Source of the DNA: Catonella massiliensis
Lineage (GTDB): Bacteria; Bacillota; Clostridia; Lachnospirales; Lachnospiraceae
Reading direction: 5' to 3'
Assembly: GCF_016651435.1 (NCBI RefSeq)
Contig: NZ_JAEPRJ010000001.1
Span: 2,294,001-2,358,000, forward strand
Length of the DNA stretch: 64,000 nt
Shown here piece by piece: positions 49,368-58,700 of the stretch; the stretch's first letter is position 1, and each line of letters starts with the position of its first letter. Position numbers and translations under genes: made by a program. The notes beneath the pieces are model-generated. The model made no database searches. It was given only the letters and a program-made list of their open reading frames with translations, and was not told where the DNA came from.

Positions 49368-50012
49368 TCACTTGCAGGATGGACAGACATCTGAGAGGAA
49401 GCAGCGGTCACATTTTGGGGCTCTGGCTGTACAGATTTCCCTGCCAAGGGCTATGACATCGAGATTCCATATTATCCATGCGCTTTCAGGCAGTACCTCC
49501 ATCAGCTCAAATTCTGCCTTAACCGGATCTTCAGTAGTTGTTATCCCAAGTTTCTTTGATATTCTCTTCACATGTGTATCGACAACTATGCTTGGAATAT
49601 TAAATATATTCCCTCTGACTACATTGGCAGTCTTTCGCCCTACTCCGGGAAGCGCTATAAGCTTCTCAAGCTCCTTTGGCACTACTCCTTCGTATTCACT
49701 AAGAAGCATCCTTGCACAGGCTATGATGTTCTTTGCCTTATTATGATAAAATCCCGTAGAATGAATGTCATCTTCCATCTCCTTAAGGTCTGCTCCCGCA
49801 AAATCTTCCAATGTCTTGTATTTCTTAAACAAATCCCTTGTAACCATATTTACTCTGTCATCTGTACACTGGGCACTCAATATGGTTGCAAAGAGTAACT
49901 GCCAGGCATTCTCGTGCAGAAGATAGGTACGGCTCTCGCCCCCGTAGTGCTCTATAAGCCTTCGTATTATCTCATCTATCCTTGCTTTTTCCTTTTTTGA
50001 TAGTTTCTTCAT
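49368..50012 (-). CDS. nth: endonuclease III
   Basis: A 214-residue base-excision repair glycosylase/AP lyase for oxidised pyrimidines. LLFATILSAQCTDDRVN, the helix-hairpin-helix LPGVGRKTANVVRGN with the catalytic Lys, DTHVKRISKKLG with the catalytic Asp, and the [4Fe-4S] ligands C-x6-C-x2-C-x5-C in CTARAPKCDRCFLSDVC are all in place. The usual length is kept. It stands alone. Confidence 0.97.
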   Translation of the reverse strand: MKKLSKKEKARIDEIIRRLIEHYGGESRTYLLHENAWQLLFATILSAQCTDDRVNMVTRDLFKKYKTLEDFAGADLKEMEDDIHSTGFYHNKAKNIIACARMLLSEYEGVVPKELEKLIALPGVGRKTANVVRGNIFNIPSIVVDTHVKRISKKLGITTTEDPVKAEFELMEVLPESAWIIWNLDVIALGREICTARAPKCDRCFLSDVCPSCK

Positions 50013-50072
50013 ATTTGCTCCAATAAAATTTAATTTGACACAATCTAATATATCACAAAAGTAAATTGTAGT

Positions 50073-50408
50073 CTAGAGGTGTTTCACCCTATCCAGTAGT
50101 TTACCAGGATACGCTTGGAATACTCCATGCTTTTCTCTAATTGTAACAATATCATTAGAGGTCAACAGGTTATGAGCCTTTCTATACATATTGCGAGCAT
50201 TTAAAAGATTATCATTTAGCATCTTTCCAGTCACGAATTCGCTCTCGTCTTCATCACTATTTACGCAAAAGTAATAGGTTTCTTCATAAGCAACTTCTTC
50301 GCCTTTGATTATGGTCTTATCAATTCGTGATCTTTCTTCAATCTCATGAATCTTATCACATATCGGACAATCCATTTGAATTTTTCTAATTAGGGTGCTT
50401 TCGCTCAT
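50073..50408 (-). CDS. MqsA/YgiT-like zinc-finger regulator, truncated HTH
   Basis: A 111-residue protein. The N-terminal zinc domain CPICDKIHEIEE ... YFCVNSDEDESEF and the hinge KMLNDNLLNARNMYRKAH follow the MqsA/YgiT antitoxin pattern. The HTH begins normally (LTSNDIVTIREKHGVFQA) but breaks off after KLLDRVKHL, before the recognition helix and the usual GW(G/S)xxTxxRYE. A TAG then GGTGAAACACC in an alternative frame suggests a frameshift or base change near the 3' end. AAAGGAG with 8-base spacing gives the start at 50408. No toxin gene is adjacent. It is probably a decayed regulator. Confidence 0.65.
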   Translation of the reverse strand: MSESTLIRKIQMDCPICDKIHEIEERSRIDKTIIKGEEVAYEETYYFCVNSDEDESEFVTGKMLNDNLLNARNMYRKAHNLLTSNDIVTIREKHGVFQAYPGKLLDRVKHL

Positions 50409-50429
50409 TACCATATCTCCTTTCATTAA

Positions 50430-50473
50430 TTCTCGTTATTTGTATGGGAACTTCATATCATATTTTGCATAAT
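50430..50473. repeat. direct repeat, left copy, flanking the accessory TCS module
   Basis: Forty-four bases beginning TTCTCGTTATTTGTATGG, matched by 43 bases at 55582-55624 with few differences. The similarity starts before the repeat (TCATTAATTCTCG versus TCATTCGTTCTCG). Downstream both copies also have TTGATAGTATATC-like iterons (50562-50594 and about 55644-55680). Confidence 0.7.
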
Positions 50474-50645
50474 GAAATGACAAGCATAGTACTTTCTTGT
50501 CCGATTGAATAGGTATTTTAATGGTTTCCACCTCCCTAATATCAATCTTAAATCCATTATCAGTTGATAGTATACTCTATCAGTTGATAGTATATCAATA
50601 GAGAATCAAAAAGAAGACCTAATAGTTGAATGGGATGTAGTGACT

Positions 50646-50705
50646 AACTGCCATTCTCTCACAGTACTGTACGTACGATCCTTGTATACAGTGCTTTGGG
50701 CAGTT
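50646..50705. repeat. imperfect two-stem palindrome
   Basis: The outer stem AACTGCC (50646-50652) / GGCAGTT (50699-50705) encloses AGTACTGTA (50663-50671) / TACAGTGCT (50687-50695) with one mismatch. It could be a structured RNA, a MITE end or a recombination remnant. Confidence 0.45.
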
Positions 50706-50734
50706 GACAAGCGAAGCTAGACGAACCATTGAAA

Positions 50735-50760
50735 AAAGAGATGGTTTTAACCATCTCTTT
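50735..50760 (-). terminator. terminator of the small membrane protein operon
   Basis: A perfect 26-bp palindrome AAAGAGATGGTT TT AACCATCTCTTT. On the minus strand it is followed by TTTTTC. It lies 38 bp past the stop of the last membrane protein gene. Confidence 0.75.
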
Positions 50761-50797
50761 AAACTACCTAAGCAGTATCATATCAAGTAAAGCTACT

Positions 50798-51139
50798 TCA
50801 TTTAACCAGTCCAAATTTCTTTCTGGTAAAATAAATCTCGGTTAATCCCACCGCAAAAATTAAAACAAAAGCATATTTTGAACCAGTATATGCAATGCAG
50901 TACATTAACAGGCACGCCACTATAGAGCGAAGTAACTTCCACTTTGACTTTGACAATTTATCATCCCAGTGAGTTATACTATATGAGGTCATCACAATAA
51001 ATATGATACACAAGATTAACTGTCCACCCCAAAATATAAGCGGGTAATCAACGTTAAAATTTTGACTAATTTCAATGTTTGCAACGAGTGCAGTTATTGT
51101 TGCCAAAAATCCCAACGTACCTGTCGAATAAATCTTCAT
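50798..51139 (-). CDS. small membrane protein (four helices) of the TCS module
   Basis: About 113 residues with hydrophobic helices near 8-26 (TLGFLATITALVANIEIS), 36-55 (FWGGQLILCIIFIVMTSYSI), 72-88 (IVACLLMYCIAYTGSK) and 90-106 (FVLIFAVGLTEIYFT), and a basic C terminus. GGAGG lies before ATG 51139; an upstream TTG at 51157 is less likely. No family recognised. It is the last of a set of small membrane protein genes behind a two-component system, so it may be an effector or immunity component. Confidence 0.65.
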   Translation of the reverse strand: MKIYSTGTLGFLATITALVANIEISQNFNVDYPLIFWGGQLILCIIFIVMTSYSITHWDDKLSKSKWKLLRSIVACLLMYCIAYTGSKYAFVLIFAVGLTEIYFTRKKFGLVK

Positions 51140-51222
51140 TTTATTAACATCCTCCAAATGTAATTATTCGATTGCTGTAGATACAGGAGAAATTCCCCCG
51201 TTATTATCAATTATCATCAAGC

Positions 51223-51593
51223 TTACTTAGTTCTGTTTTTAGTAATAAAAATCTTGATTGCAAAATATATATTTATCACCCCAGCCATTTCACAAAATCG
51301 TCTGAAAATCATCGGATAAAAACTGTTATATGGCAAAGCATACGCTAATAGAACGCATACAACCGTAATGGTAATTGTCATCAATAAACTCGAAAGAATC
51401 TTTTCTTTGGATAATAAATATTTAACGTCAGATTCACGATATGATTTTATTGATAATATACTTGACATAATTACCAGTGGGGAAAGAGGTATAAATATTA
51501 ATGCTACAATACTTGTCAGAAATATTACCATAACTCTATATACCCACTGTTTGGATCCGCATCTACAGAATCGATTTTTTTGAAATTTCTCAT
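51223..51593 (-). pseudogene. small membrane protein gene with frameshift
   Basis: AAAGGAGG and ATG 51593 start MRNFKKIDSVDADP, then the frame fails (TAA a few codons later). Reading one base over gives KQWVYRVMVIFLTSIVALIF and continues through three more hydrophobic helices (LLMTITITVVCVLLAYALPY, MAGVINIYFAIKIFITK) to a stop at 51223. Joined, it would be a roughly 122-residue four-helix protein. A single-base change at about 51550-51556 (GGATCCAAACAG) has broken it; internal restart at ATG 51531 would give 102 residues without the cytoplasmic tail. Confidence 0.65.
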
Positions 51594-51691
51594 TGAGTAT
51601 TCCTCCTTTGCTTTGTTTACAACGAATAACATATTTAGTTTATATCTACATTTTACACAAACAAAATCAAGGAATAGTCAATTCAGTAATT

Positions 51692-51976
51692 TTATTTATT
51701 TTTTAATGAAAAAGCAAAAATAATCGGTGCGAATACATAAGCTACAGGTAGTATAATCTTTGAGTTTATGCCTATAATATCAATTTTATCCGATAAAATC
51801 TTCCCTGAAATCGGAAATGCGATTATTGCTAAACCAAAATAAATGCTTAAAAGTATATAGCCCCCTGTAAAAGGATTTACCTTAAAAAACTCTGTCATCA
51901 AAAAGTAATATGATACGAAAAATGCCATACCTATCACCATATATACAATTTTTTCAAACCAACTCTGATTACTCAT
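51692..51976 (-). CDS. small membrane protein (three helices) of the TCS module
   Basis: A 94-residue protein with helices at about 9-26 (IVYMVIGMAFFVSYYFLM), 39-56 (YILLSIYFGLAIIAFPIS) and 74-90 (ILPVAYVFAPIIFAFSL), and a short Lys/Asp loop between the second and third. It is not a family I recognise. It overlaps the stop of the 52217 gene by 8 bp, so translation is coupled. Confidence 0.65.
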   Translation of the reverse strand: MSNQSWFEKIVYMVIGMAFFVSYYFLMTEFFKVNPFTGGYILLSIYFGLAIIAFPISGKILSDKIDIIGINSKIILPVAYVFAPIIFAFSLKNK

Positions 51977-52217
51977 GCTTATTCACTCCTCCTTTACCTA
52001 TAAAAGCGAATCTATCGTTTATCACCCATAAAACCACAACTAAATACAGCAATACTATTGACTTATTGACAACACTTACATTAACCAATATCAAATTCGC
52101 AATTATATTAAGCATAAATGGCCTGTAGAACATATAAAATGTTCTTTTCTTTTTAAGTATATTTACCCCATCATATATCATAAATACCAGCGATATCGCA
52201 AAAAAAATGCTATTCAT
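51969..52217 (-). CDS. small membrane protein of the TCS module
   Basis: An 82-residue protein starting MNSIFFAISLVFMIYDGVNI, with a basic stretch KKKRTFYMFYRPF and further hydrophobic helices (MLNIIANLILVNVSVV, IVLLYLVVVLWVINDRF). The ribosome site GGAGGTG lies inside the histidine kinase gene end and selects ATG 52217, so the gene overlaps the kinase by 8 bp. Function unknown. Confidence 0.65.
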   Translation of the reverse strand: MNSIFFAISLVFMIYDGVNILKKKRTFYMFYRPFMLNIIANLILVNVSVVNKSIVLLYLVVVLWVINDRFAFIGKGGVNKHE

Positions 52218-53262
52218 TATCACCTCCATAATACGGTATTTTTATTATCTGCTCTGCCCCACAGTTCTCCCTATTGCAAAGCAATAGCTCACCATTAACT
52301 GTTTCCATGTATGAGTTTACAAAATACAATCCGATTCCACATCCCTTACCTGATGTTCTTCCAAAGTTGTCAGTATAAAACATAGTCTTTGCTTTATTTA
52401 AAGAATCTTGATTAAAACCAATACCATCATCAATGACTTTAAAAATAATATTTTTACTATCTTTGCATACTTCTATCTTTACGCAGCTCCTTCTGTGTTC
52501 AAAAGCATTATTTAGTAAGTGTACAATACATTTATCTAAATTTTTAAAATCACACACTATATATGAATCGTCCAGTGACTTTACATTCCAGTCAACTTCA
52601 ATCTCTTCTTCGATAGAATCAGAATAAATCAACACGCTATTTTGCATTTTTCTAAAACACTCTTTTATGGTTATTTTTTCCAGATTCTTCTTTCGTGTTA
52701 GGCTTGTAGTAACATCCATAAGTTTTGATATATATTCTGAGATTTTTTCACTTTCGTTTTCAATTCTTGAAATTCTATCAATACCTTTGTCTGTAACAAT
52801 GTCGTTATTTTTTCGGAGCAAGTCAATATTCGCATTTATTATAGTTACCGGAGTTTTCATATCATGACTGATATATGAAATGGTTGTTGATACAAATTTA
52901 TCCTTTTCCTTAATATCTTTATTTTTCCTTATAAGCGCCTCCTGTATCATTTTAAACTCAAATATACCGGCCGTCTGCACATAGTTATCATACTTAATAT
53001 TTTCCATTAATGCATCAATATCTTTTAATATCATCACATCTATTTTTCTATAAAACTCATAAGATAAATATACAATTATCAGTATTATTAAACCTAAACT
53101 AATTTCATTTCCTGACTTTAAAAATGGTTTTAGCCATATTCTTAAAATTTCCGTCTCCAATGCAAGATTCACAAAAATCATTATAATAAACGAATAAAAA
53201 AATATTTTTGCCATAGTTTCAAGTATGATGAATACTATAATTTGCTTTACCGTTCTTTCCAT
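52210..53262 (-). CDS. sensor histidine kinase of the disrupted two-component system
   Basis: About 350 residues. Two membrane helices (VKQIIVFIILETMAKIFFYS plus continuation, and SLGLIILIIVYLSYEFY) lead to the H box STTISYISHDMKTPVTIINA, the N box CIVHLLNNAFEHR and G boxes VIDDGIGFNQD and GKGCGIGLYFVNSYMET. It overlaps the regulator gene by 16 bp. The catalytic parts are intact. Its regulator gene is split by an insertion element, and the transcript must now start within or beyond that element, so the system may be silent. Confidence 0.88.
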   Translation of the reverse strand: MERTVKQIIVFIILETMAKIFFYSFIIMIFVNLALETEILRIWLKPFLKSGNEISLGLIILIIVYLSYEFYRKIDVMILKDIDALMENIKYDNYVQTAGIFEFKMIQEALIRKNKDIKEKDKFVSTTISYISHDMKTPVTIINANIDLLRKNNDIVTDKGIDRISRIENESEKISEYISKLMDVTTSLTRKKNLEKITIKECFRKMQNSVLIYSDSIEEEIEVDWNVKSLDDSYIVCDFKNLDKCIVHLLNNAFEHRRSCVKIEVCKDSKNIIFKVIDDGIGFNQDSLNKAKTMFYTDNFGRTSGKGCGIGLYFVNSYMETVNGELLLCNRENCGAEQIIKIPYYGGDNE

Positions 53263-53887
53263 AGGTATCCAACTCCCCATCTATTTTCAATAGGATCATC
53301 TCCATCAATCTCGGATAATTTCTTCCGTATATTGTATATATGACATACTACGACTCTATCAGTAACATCAAATTTAGAAGACACCCTATTCACTATCTTT
53401 TCTTTACTAAAAATCTGTCCTTTGTTTCCATATAATAACTTTAGTATTTCTAGTTCTGCATTAGTAAGGCTAACATGGTTCCCTTCTTTTTTGATTACTC
53501 CTGTCGATAAATCAAAAAAGGTATCTGCGTATCTCACCTCCTCATCCTTTTTGCCACGCAAATGACTTTTTATCCTTGCTAGCAGCAAATCTGCATCAAA
53601 TGGCTTTGTTATATAATCATCCGCTCCAAGATTAAATCCTTTCAGCATATCTTCTTTTGTATCTTTTGCAGTAAGCAAGATAATTGGTCTATCTACCTCG
53701 TTTCTAACAATTTGTAAAAATTGAAATCCATTTCTCTCACCGAGCATAACATCAAGGATAATAAGATTATATTTGTTTAGTATTACATAATCTTCAATGT
53801 CATCAAGGTTGTAATAATAATCAACAAAATATTTTTCTTGTTCAAGTATCTCCTTAAGCGTCTCTACTAAACTTTTATCATCTTCTA
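53247..53887 (-). pseudogene. OmpR-family response regulator, 5' end cut off by an IS
   Basis: The piece encodes the receiver from IEDDKSLVETLKEILEQEKY, including phospho-acceptor YNLIILDVMLGERNGFQFLQ and Lys in ADDYITKPFDADLL, and a full winged-helix domain ending NRWGVGYLWKER. The first codons are on the far side of the IS at 55496-55488 (GTG AAA ATA ... after AAAGGAGG). Removing the IS and one TTATTAA copy restores a continuous 219-codon frame beginning (M)KILIIEDDKS. An internal restart at 53747 would lack half of the receiver. The disruption should inactivate the regulator. Confidence 0.9.
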
Positions 53888-53894
53888 TTATTAA

Positions 53895-55480
53895 CTAAGA
53901 CTTCCCATACCTAAAATGGGATCCGTACCTTGAAAATTCAATACTTCAGCTACTAAAATAACGATTTATGCCACTACAGCCTCCGGATGGAGCGCACTAC
54001 GCAGATATTCAGGTAGTCTTGCTTCAAAATCAGCAGTAAAAGCAGTCAACTGCTCATCACTGAGCTTTAAGATTACCTGAAGGCTTGCCATCAAGGCATC
54101 CATCAGGATGCCAAGTGATCTGCTGAAAGTAATGTCTGCCATTTCATCGACAAGGAAGAAGAACAACTCACCAAGGGTTCTCTGATCTTCATTTTGACGT
54201 TGCTCCATTGCAATTAACATATATCTGGTAAGCACAATTGCTACGTGGGCTGTTAGTGCATCATAAGATAAGCTATGGCATTCTCCAATAAGATTCAGCA
54301 TAGATTTGCAGGTTTTGAAAAAAACCTCAATTTGCCAGCGTTTTCCATAAATACGGATAATCTCTTCTTCGGAAAGGGTAGTATCTGTGCAGATAAAAGC
54401 AAGCCAGTCCTTGCGATTAGCTTTGTTCCTTACACAAACAATCTTTGCCGGAATTGGATTCTCCTTTCCTACCATAACACAGACAGAAAGCAGATACTTT
54501 GATTTGCCACGGCGCTTTTTGTTCCGGGAATAGATCTCTTTGATATTCAGTTGCTCACCACAGTGTGAATACTTGATTCGACTGCTTTTCTTAATCATAG
54601 CAATTACGTCCATACCTTTTGAATGGATAGCTGTGATTTGAGCGGGGTTTGAAAACCAGGAATCAAAAAGGACATAATCAGCTTTCAGCCCTGCACTGAG
54701 AGCAGTATCCAACAGTGTCATCATTGCTTCAGGAGCTTTTGTCTGAGCAAGTTTACGCCTTTTACCTGCAAGGGTTCTGTTATCAAAGTGTTTTACAGGA
54801 CCGATGATATTTGTATCTTTTGCAGATGCTAACAAGCAGCTGTTCACCGGGATAAGTGTATTTCCATCGCTCCAGCTTAAGGTAAGCATACGAAATCCTT
54901 TTTTGAAATGCATATCCGTGTGATCGAAAACCTTTGACCCCAGCTCAGTTTTCTTGCAGCTGGTGCGATTGAAAAGACTGTCATCAATGATGAAAACATT
55001 TTTCCTTTTATCATCTGTTAGGTTTTTGAGATCATTATTTACGATGTCAGCAGCAAGAAGAGAAGTAAAACGAAGCCAGTTTGTTTTTACCGAATTAAGG
55101 AAACGATAAAAAGTGTTCTTTGAAAAATCTTCCTTAAAAGAACCGGTACGTTGTTGCATATACATACTTCTTCCAACGAAAATGTTGCTGAGTTTGTAAC
55201 GAAGCAAAGAAACAGGTGAAACACCTTTTTCTTTCATCCCATTACATCTGGCAATAAGCCTGCCAACATGATGTCTGGAAAAAAATCTTCGAACACAGTC
55301 AATTAAGTTATTCTCATCGAAATGATTTTGTGTTATACTGGACATGGCATAAATCTCCTTTGTACAATGGTTTCTTGTCAATTCCATTATACCAAACTGG
55401 GTAGGTTTATGCCATTCTTTATTGGCTGAAATATTGAATTTTCAAGGTTCAACACACCGTATTGGTGTGGGAAGTCTTAG
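53895..55480. mobile_element. complete IS4-family insertion sequence
   Basis: A 1586-bp element. The ends are imperfect inverted repeats of 56 bp: 17-bp tips CTAAGACTTCCCA(T/C)ACC, then 16 divergent bases and a nearly identical 23-bp inner block ending ATTCAATA(C/T)TTCAGC (53895-53950 and 55425-55480). It is flanked by the 7-bp direct repeat TTATTAA (53888-53894 and 55481-55487), a target-site duplication. It encodes one transposase and no passenger gene. The perfect duplication and intact gene indicate a recent insertion. Confidence 0.93.
53966..55387 (-). CDS. IS4-family transposase
   Basis: A 473-residue DDE transposase. The catalytic Asp residues are in NVFIIDDSLFNRT and DYVLFDSWFSNPAQI. 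The Glu is in the IS4 signature Y-x2-R-x3-E-x6-K, read as YGKRWQIEVFFKTCK. The N-terminal part (residues 20-110) is the DNA-binding and dimerisation region. The frame is intact, so the element is probably active. The gene runs in the same direction as the response regulator it interrupts. Confidence 0.93.
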   Translation of the reverse strand: MELTRNHCTKEIYAMSSITQNHFDENNLIDCVRRFFSRHHVGRLIARCNGMKEKGVSPVSLLRYKLSNIFVGRSMYMQQRTGSFKEDFSKNTFYRFLNSVKTNWLRFTSLLAADIVNNDLKNLTDDKRKNVFIIDDSLFNRTSCKKTELGSKVFDHTDMHFKKGFRMLTLSWSDGNTLIPVNSCLLASAKDTNIIGPVKHFDNRTLAGKRRKLAQTKAPEAMMTLLDTALSAGLKADYVLFDSWFSNPAQITAIHSKGMDVIAMIKKSSRIKYSHCGEQLNIKEIYSRNKKRRGKSKYLLSVCVMVGKENPIPAKIVCVRNKANRKDWLAFICTDTTLSEEEIIRIYGKRWQIEVFFKTCKSMLNLIGECHSLSYDALTAHVAIVLTRYMLIAMEQRQNEDQRTLGELFFFLVDEMADITFSRSLGILMDALMASLQVILKLSDEQLTAFTADFEARLPEYLRSALHPEAVVA

Positions 55481-55487
55481 TTATTAA

Positions 55488-55510
55488 TATTTTCACAGCA
55501 TTCCTCCTTT
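55488..55510 (-). pseudogene. detached start of the split response regulator
   Basis: The ribosome site AAAGGAGG and a GTG start at 55496 give (M)K(I) immediately before the TTATTAA target duplicate. An ATG at 55501 is followed at once by TGA and is not used. These are the first codons of the gene whose remainder begins at 53887. Confidence 0.85.
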
Positions 55511-55581
55511 TCACAAGTTATATTCCTTTGAATAGAATATACTAGAAAAATCAAGAAATAGTATAGTTCTCCATTCATTCG

Positions 55582-55624
55582 TTCTCGTTATTTGTATGGC
55601 AACTTCACATCATATTTGCATAAT
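55582..55624. repeat. direct repeat, right copy, flanking the accessory TCS module
   Basis: Forty-three bases matching 50430-50473, followed by TTGATAG-type iterons (to about 55685). It lies upstream of the split regulator gene, within the 273-bp gap 55497-55769, which otherwise holds only the surface-protein terminator. Confidence 0.7.
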
Positions 55625-55690
55625 TAATCCACAATCATTATTAATCGATAGTATATCGCATAAATTGATAGCATTTCAATAGATTAACAC

Positions 55691-55730
55691 AAAAATTCAG
55701 GCTCCGGTTACTTTTATAACCGAAGCCTGA
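55691..55730 (-). terminator. terminator of the surface protein gene
   Basis: Stem TCAGGCTTCGGTTA / TAACCGGAGCCTGA with one mismatch (55697-55710 and 55717-55730), followed on the minus strand by ATTTTTG, 39 bp past the stop. Confidence 0.75.
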
Positions 55731-55769
55731 TTGCTTAAATCATCTCAATATTTTCTTAGAAATTTCCCA

Positions 55770-58700
55770 TTATTTCTTTAATGAAAGACTGAAATAATAT
55801 TTTCCTGTTCTTATAAGCACTACATTTACAGGTTCACTAACACCATCAAACTCAAATTTTACTTCATTTTCGCCCTCAACAATAAGATTTCCTAAGGCAG
55901 TAGGATAATATTTGTTATTATAATCTGTTATCTCAACAATACCTGTCTTAACTTTTATCGAATCATTCACAACTTCCTTATACATACCGTCTCTGCCCTT
56001 TACAAACATCTTAACTGCTGTTGACTTAAGAAGGTCTTCACGCTTAGGGTTTATGATTATTTCATGCACTCCGTAAGCTGTGTTATACCTAGCCTCAGTG
56101 AAGGCAGGCTCTGTATTTTGAACCTTCTTTGTCTCCTCCATACTGATAATGTCTGCTGAGTAAGGAGAGCTGTTATTAAAGGTGATTGTATAGCTCTTGT
56201 AAATGCTTGACTCAATAACCAGGGCAACTTCTTTTTTGCTATTGTTAGGTCTGCGTATCTTTAACATCCCCCATGCAAAGCCATACTGATTGTCCTTTAC
56301 CTTCTTAAAGAAACCAAGATCACCTACATTACTGTACTTAACGCCGTCTACAGTAATTGCCGTAATACTATTGAGCCACTCACCCGCATTTTCAATGCCA
56401 AAACCTGTGCCTATGGTTAGTTCTCCGTCATCACCACTCATGTGAAGCTTTTTACCAGTCCTTACAAGGCTCTTTAATCCGCTCTCAGTCTGACCACCCT
56501 TATCAGGAGTCTCAGGCTTATTAGGAGTCTCAGGCTGCTTTGGCTCTACAGGCTTCACCTGTGCTTTAGATACTGTAGCCTCTATTGTCTGTGGCTGGTA
56601 TCCGTCTGCATATACTGTTATAGTATTCTTTCCATAATTTGGATAATACTTGTTGGTAATAAACGCAGAGCCCTTTATGATAAGCTTGTCGCCATCTATC
56701 TTATAATCATCATCCTTTAATGCATAAGCCTGATTCTTAGTTCCATAGTGATAGTTCTTATTCTCACCTGCATACATAGCTATAATCTTTGAAAGATATG
56801 TCTTATCTGCGTATACTACAAGTTCTTCATCCACTCTAATCGCACTTCCTGAAGGATAGGTAAAGCCTTCAATACTCTTTCCAAGGTAGCTTCCATCCAT
56901 TACAAGTTCGCCAAGGAGGTTGTCTTCAAGCACTTCCTTTACTCTTGTAAGTCTGCCGGTAGTCTTCACATTAGGTGTCTTAACATACTCTGAGAATGTC
57001 AAATACTTGCCCTTTGTCCTTGCTGTATTTACTGCGTCATTATAATACTCCCAATTATAGAACACCTTGCCCTCTTCATCATAGACAGCTATGTAATTGG
57101 TCATATCCTTTTCAAACCTGTCAACTATGCCCTTTGCATAAGCATTGTCTATACCGAGCTTTTCAAAAATCTCAGCATTGGCAACGAGGTCCGTGTTGAA
57201 AATGATATTGGCAGATACAGAGTTACCGCCACTAGAAGGGCTGCCGTCTGAGCCGGTGCTTATCTTAGAAGCTCCTGCTACTGCATCAAATTTCATTCCC
57301 TCAACAGAAAGAAGGCCCACCTTGCTTCCAAGTGCTACAACTTTATTGTCAGGGGTAGTCTCATCGTTCTTTTTGTCGGTATCTTTTCCGTCAGTTACCT
57401 TAAATACCTTATCTACGGTTTTATAGCTGTTAAAATGAACTCTTAATGTATAATTTCCGTTATAAGGAATGTTGTTTACACCCTTACTTCCATCTTCTTC
57501 CTTACCCCTTGTAACATCGTTATAAAGCACAAAGAGGTCATTAAACATAAAATAATCGCTTATATATCTAAGTGTCTTTATTTCACCTGTTGGAAGTATG
57601 AGCTCTACCTTCTCAACCGGATTTTCCAGGCCAACCACTACATTTTTAACTGCAAAATGAAGATTCTTGCCTGACTGTACAGATGGCTCTTTTAAGAGGA
57701 ACTCAGGTGTTTCTTTGCCCTCAACCTTAACACGAACCAGAATAGCCTTACTATCAGCAGACTTAATCCTTATCCTGTAATAGCCTCTGTTTCTAAAGTT
57801 AGACTGGATGGTAGATACGCTAAGAACCGCTACAGTCTTTCCATGATGCTCCTTAAATGACTTGGTATATACAAGCTCTTTATTAAGAGTTGTCTGATTT
57901 TCATTGTCTGAAACCAGCTGAAGCGCTCCTGTGGCTGGTATTCTGTCAAACCAGATCTTATCAGCCTCATCAGTATAATTAAACTGCACTTCTACATTGC
58001 CCTCTTCAACAGCAGGCACTGTATAGTAAGGCTTCTCAGTTACCTTTCTTGTAGCTGCCAGATTTAAGTCAAATGTAGTTGTCTTAGGCTTGTAACGCAG
58101 CTTTCCCTCGTCATCATAATTGCTAAGGTAGTAGTCCCAAACTGCAACCTTGCCATAACCTATGATATACTTAGGAGATTTAGCCTCAGTAGTAAGTACA
58201 GGAGCTACAACCTTGCCCGCATCTGCATCTCTATTTAGCTTAACAGTCTGGCTTAGCTTGTTGTCTGCCTTACTTACAACCTTAACTTCAGCAGGATTGA
58301 GGTTTGATACCTCCCATTTTACAATAGTACCCTCTTTATCTACAGGGGTAAGCTCAGATGTAATGTCCACTCCGTCTACATATACAGTAGTGTTGTCCTT
58401 TGTATAGCCTTTTTCAAAGTTTACCACTACAAATCTCTGAAAACTTGTTGCATCTATAATCTTAGTCCTTGCCTCATTGACAAGTTTAACTGCTTCTGCT
58501 TTGTTTCCTGTATTTGATGAGCTTCCATTATTTGAAGTATTTCCTGCGTTAGATACATCGCCGCCTACCACATAAGCATTACCGCCAAAGAAGATGCCGC
58601 TTGGAGTAGTCTCTCCTCCTGCTGTATTGCCGTTTTCGCCAGTCTTTGAGCCTTCCTCGGTTTTTCCTATATTGGCAGCGCCCTGAGCAGTCTCATCCTC

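Larger units (their letters stand above)
50409..50797. other. intergenic region with repeat, iterons and hairpins
   Basis: A 389-bp non-coding stretch. It holds the direct repeat (50430-50473), two AGTTGATAGTATA iterons (50562-50574, 50582-50594), an imperfect long palindrome (50646-50705) and a terminator hairpin (50735-50760). No supported gene was found. Confidence 0.65.

Noticed and set aside
49238..49447. A 69-codon minus-strand frame after nth
   Set aside because: It overlaps the 3' end of nth in another frame without a ribosome site; nth already ends normally with its iron-sulfur cysteines. The non-overlapping tail could be a relic but shows no recognisable motif.
50646..50705. tRNA-like cloverleaf
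   Set aside because: Only two nested stems; no acceptor, anticodon or T-arm sequence could be fitted.
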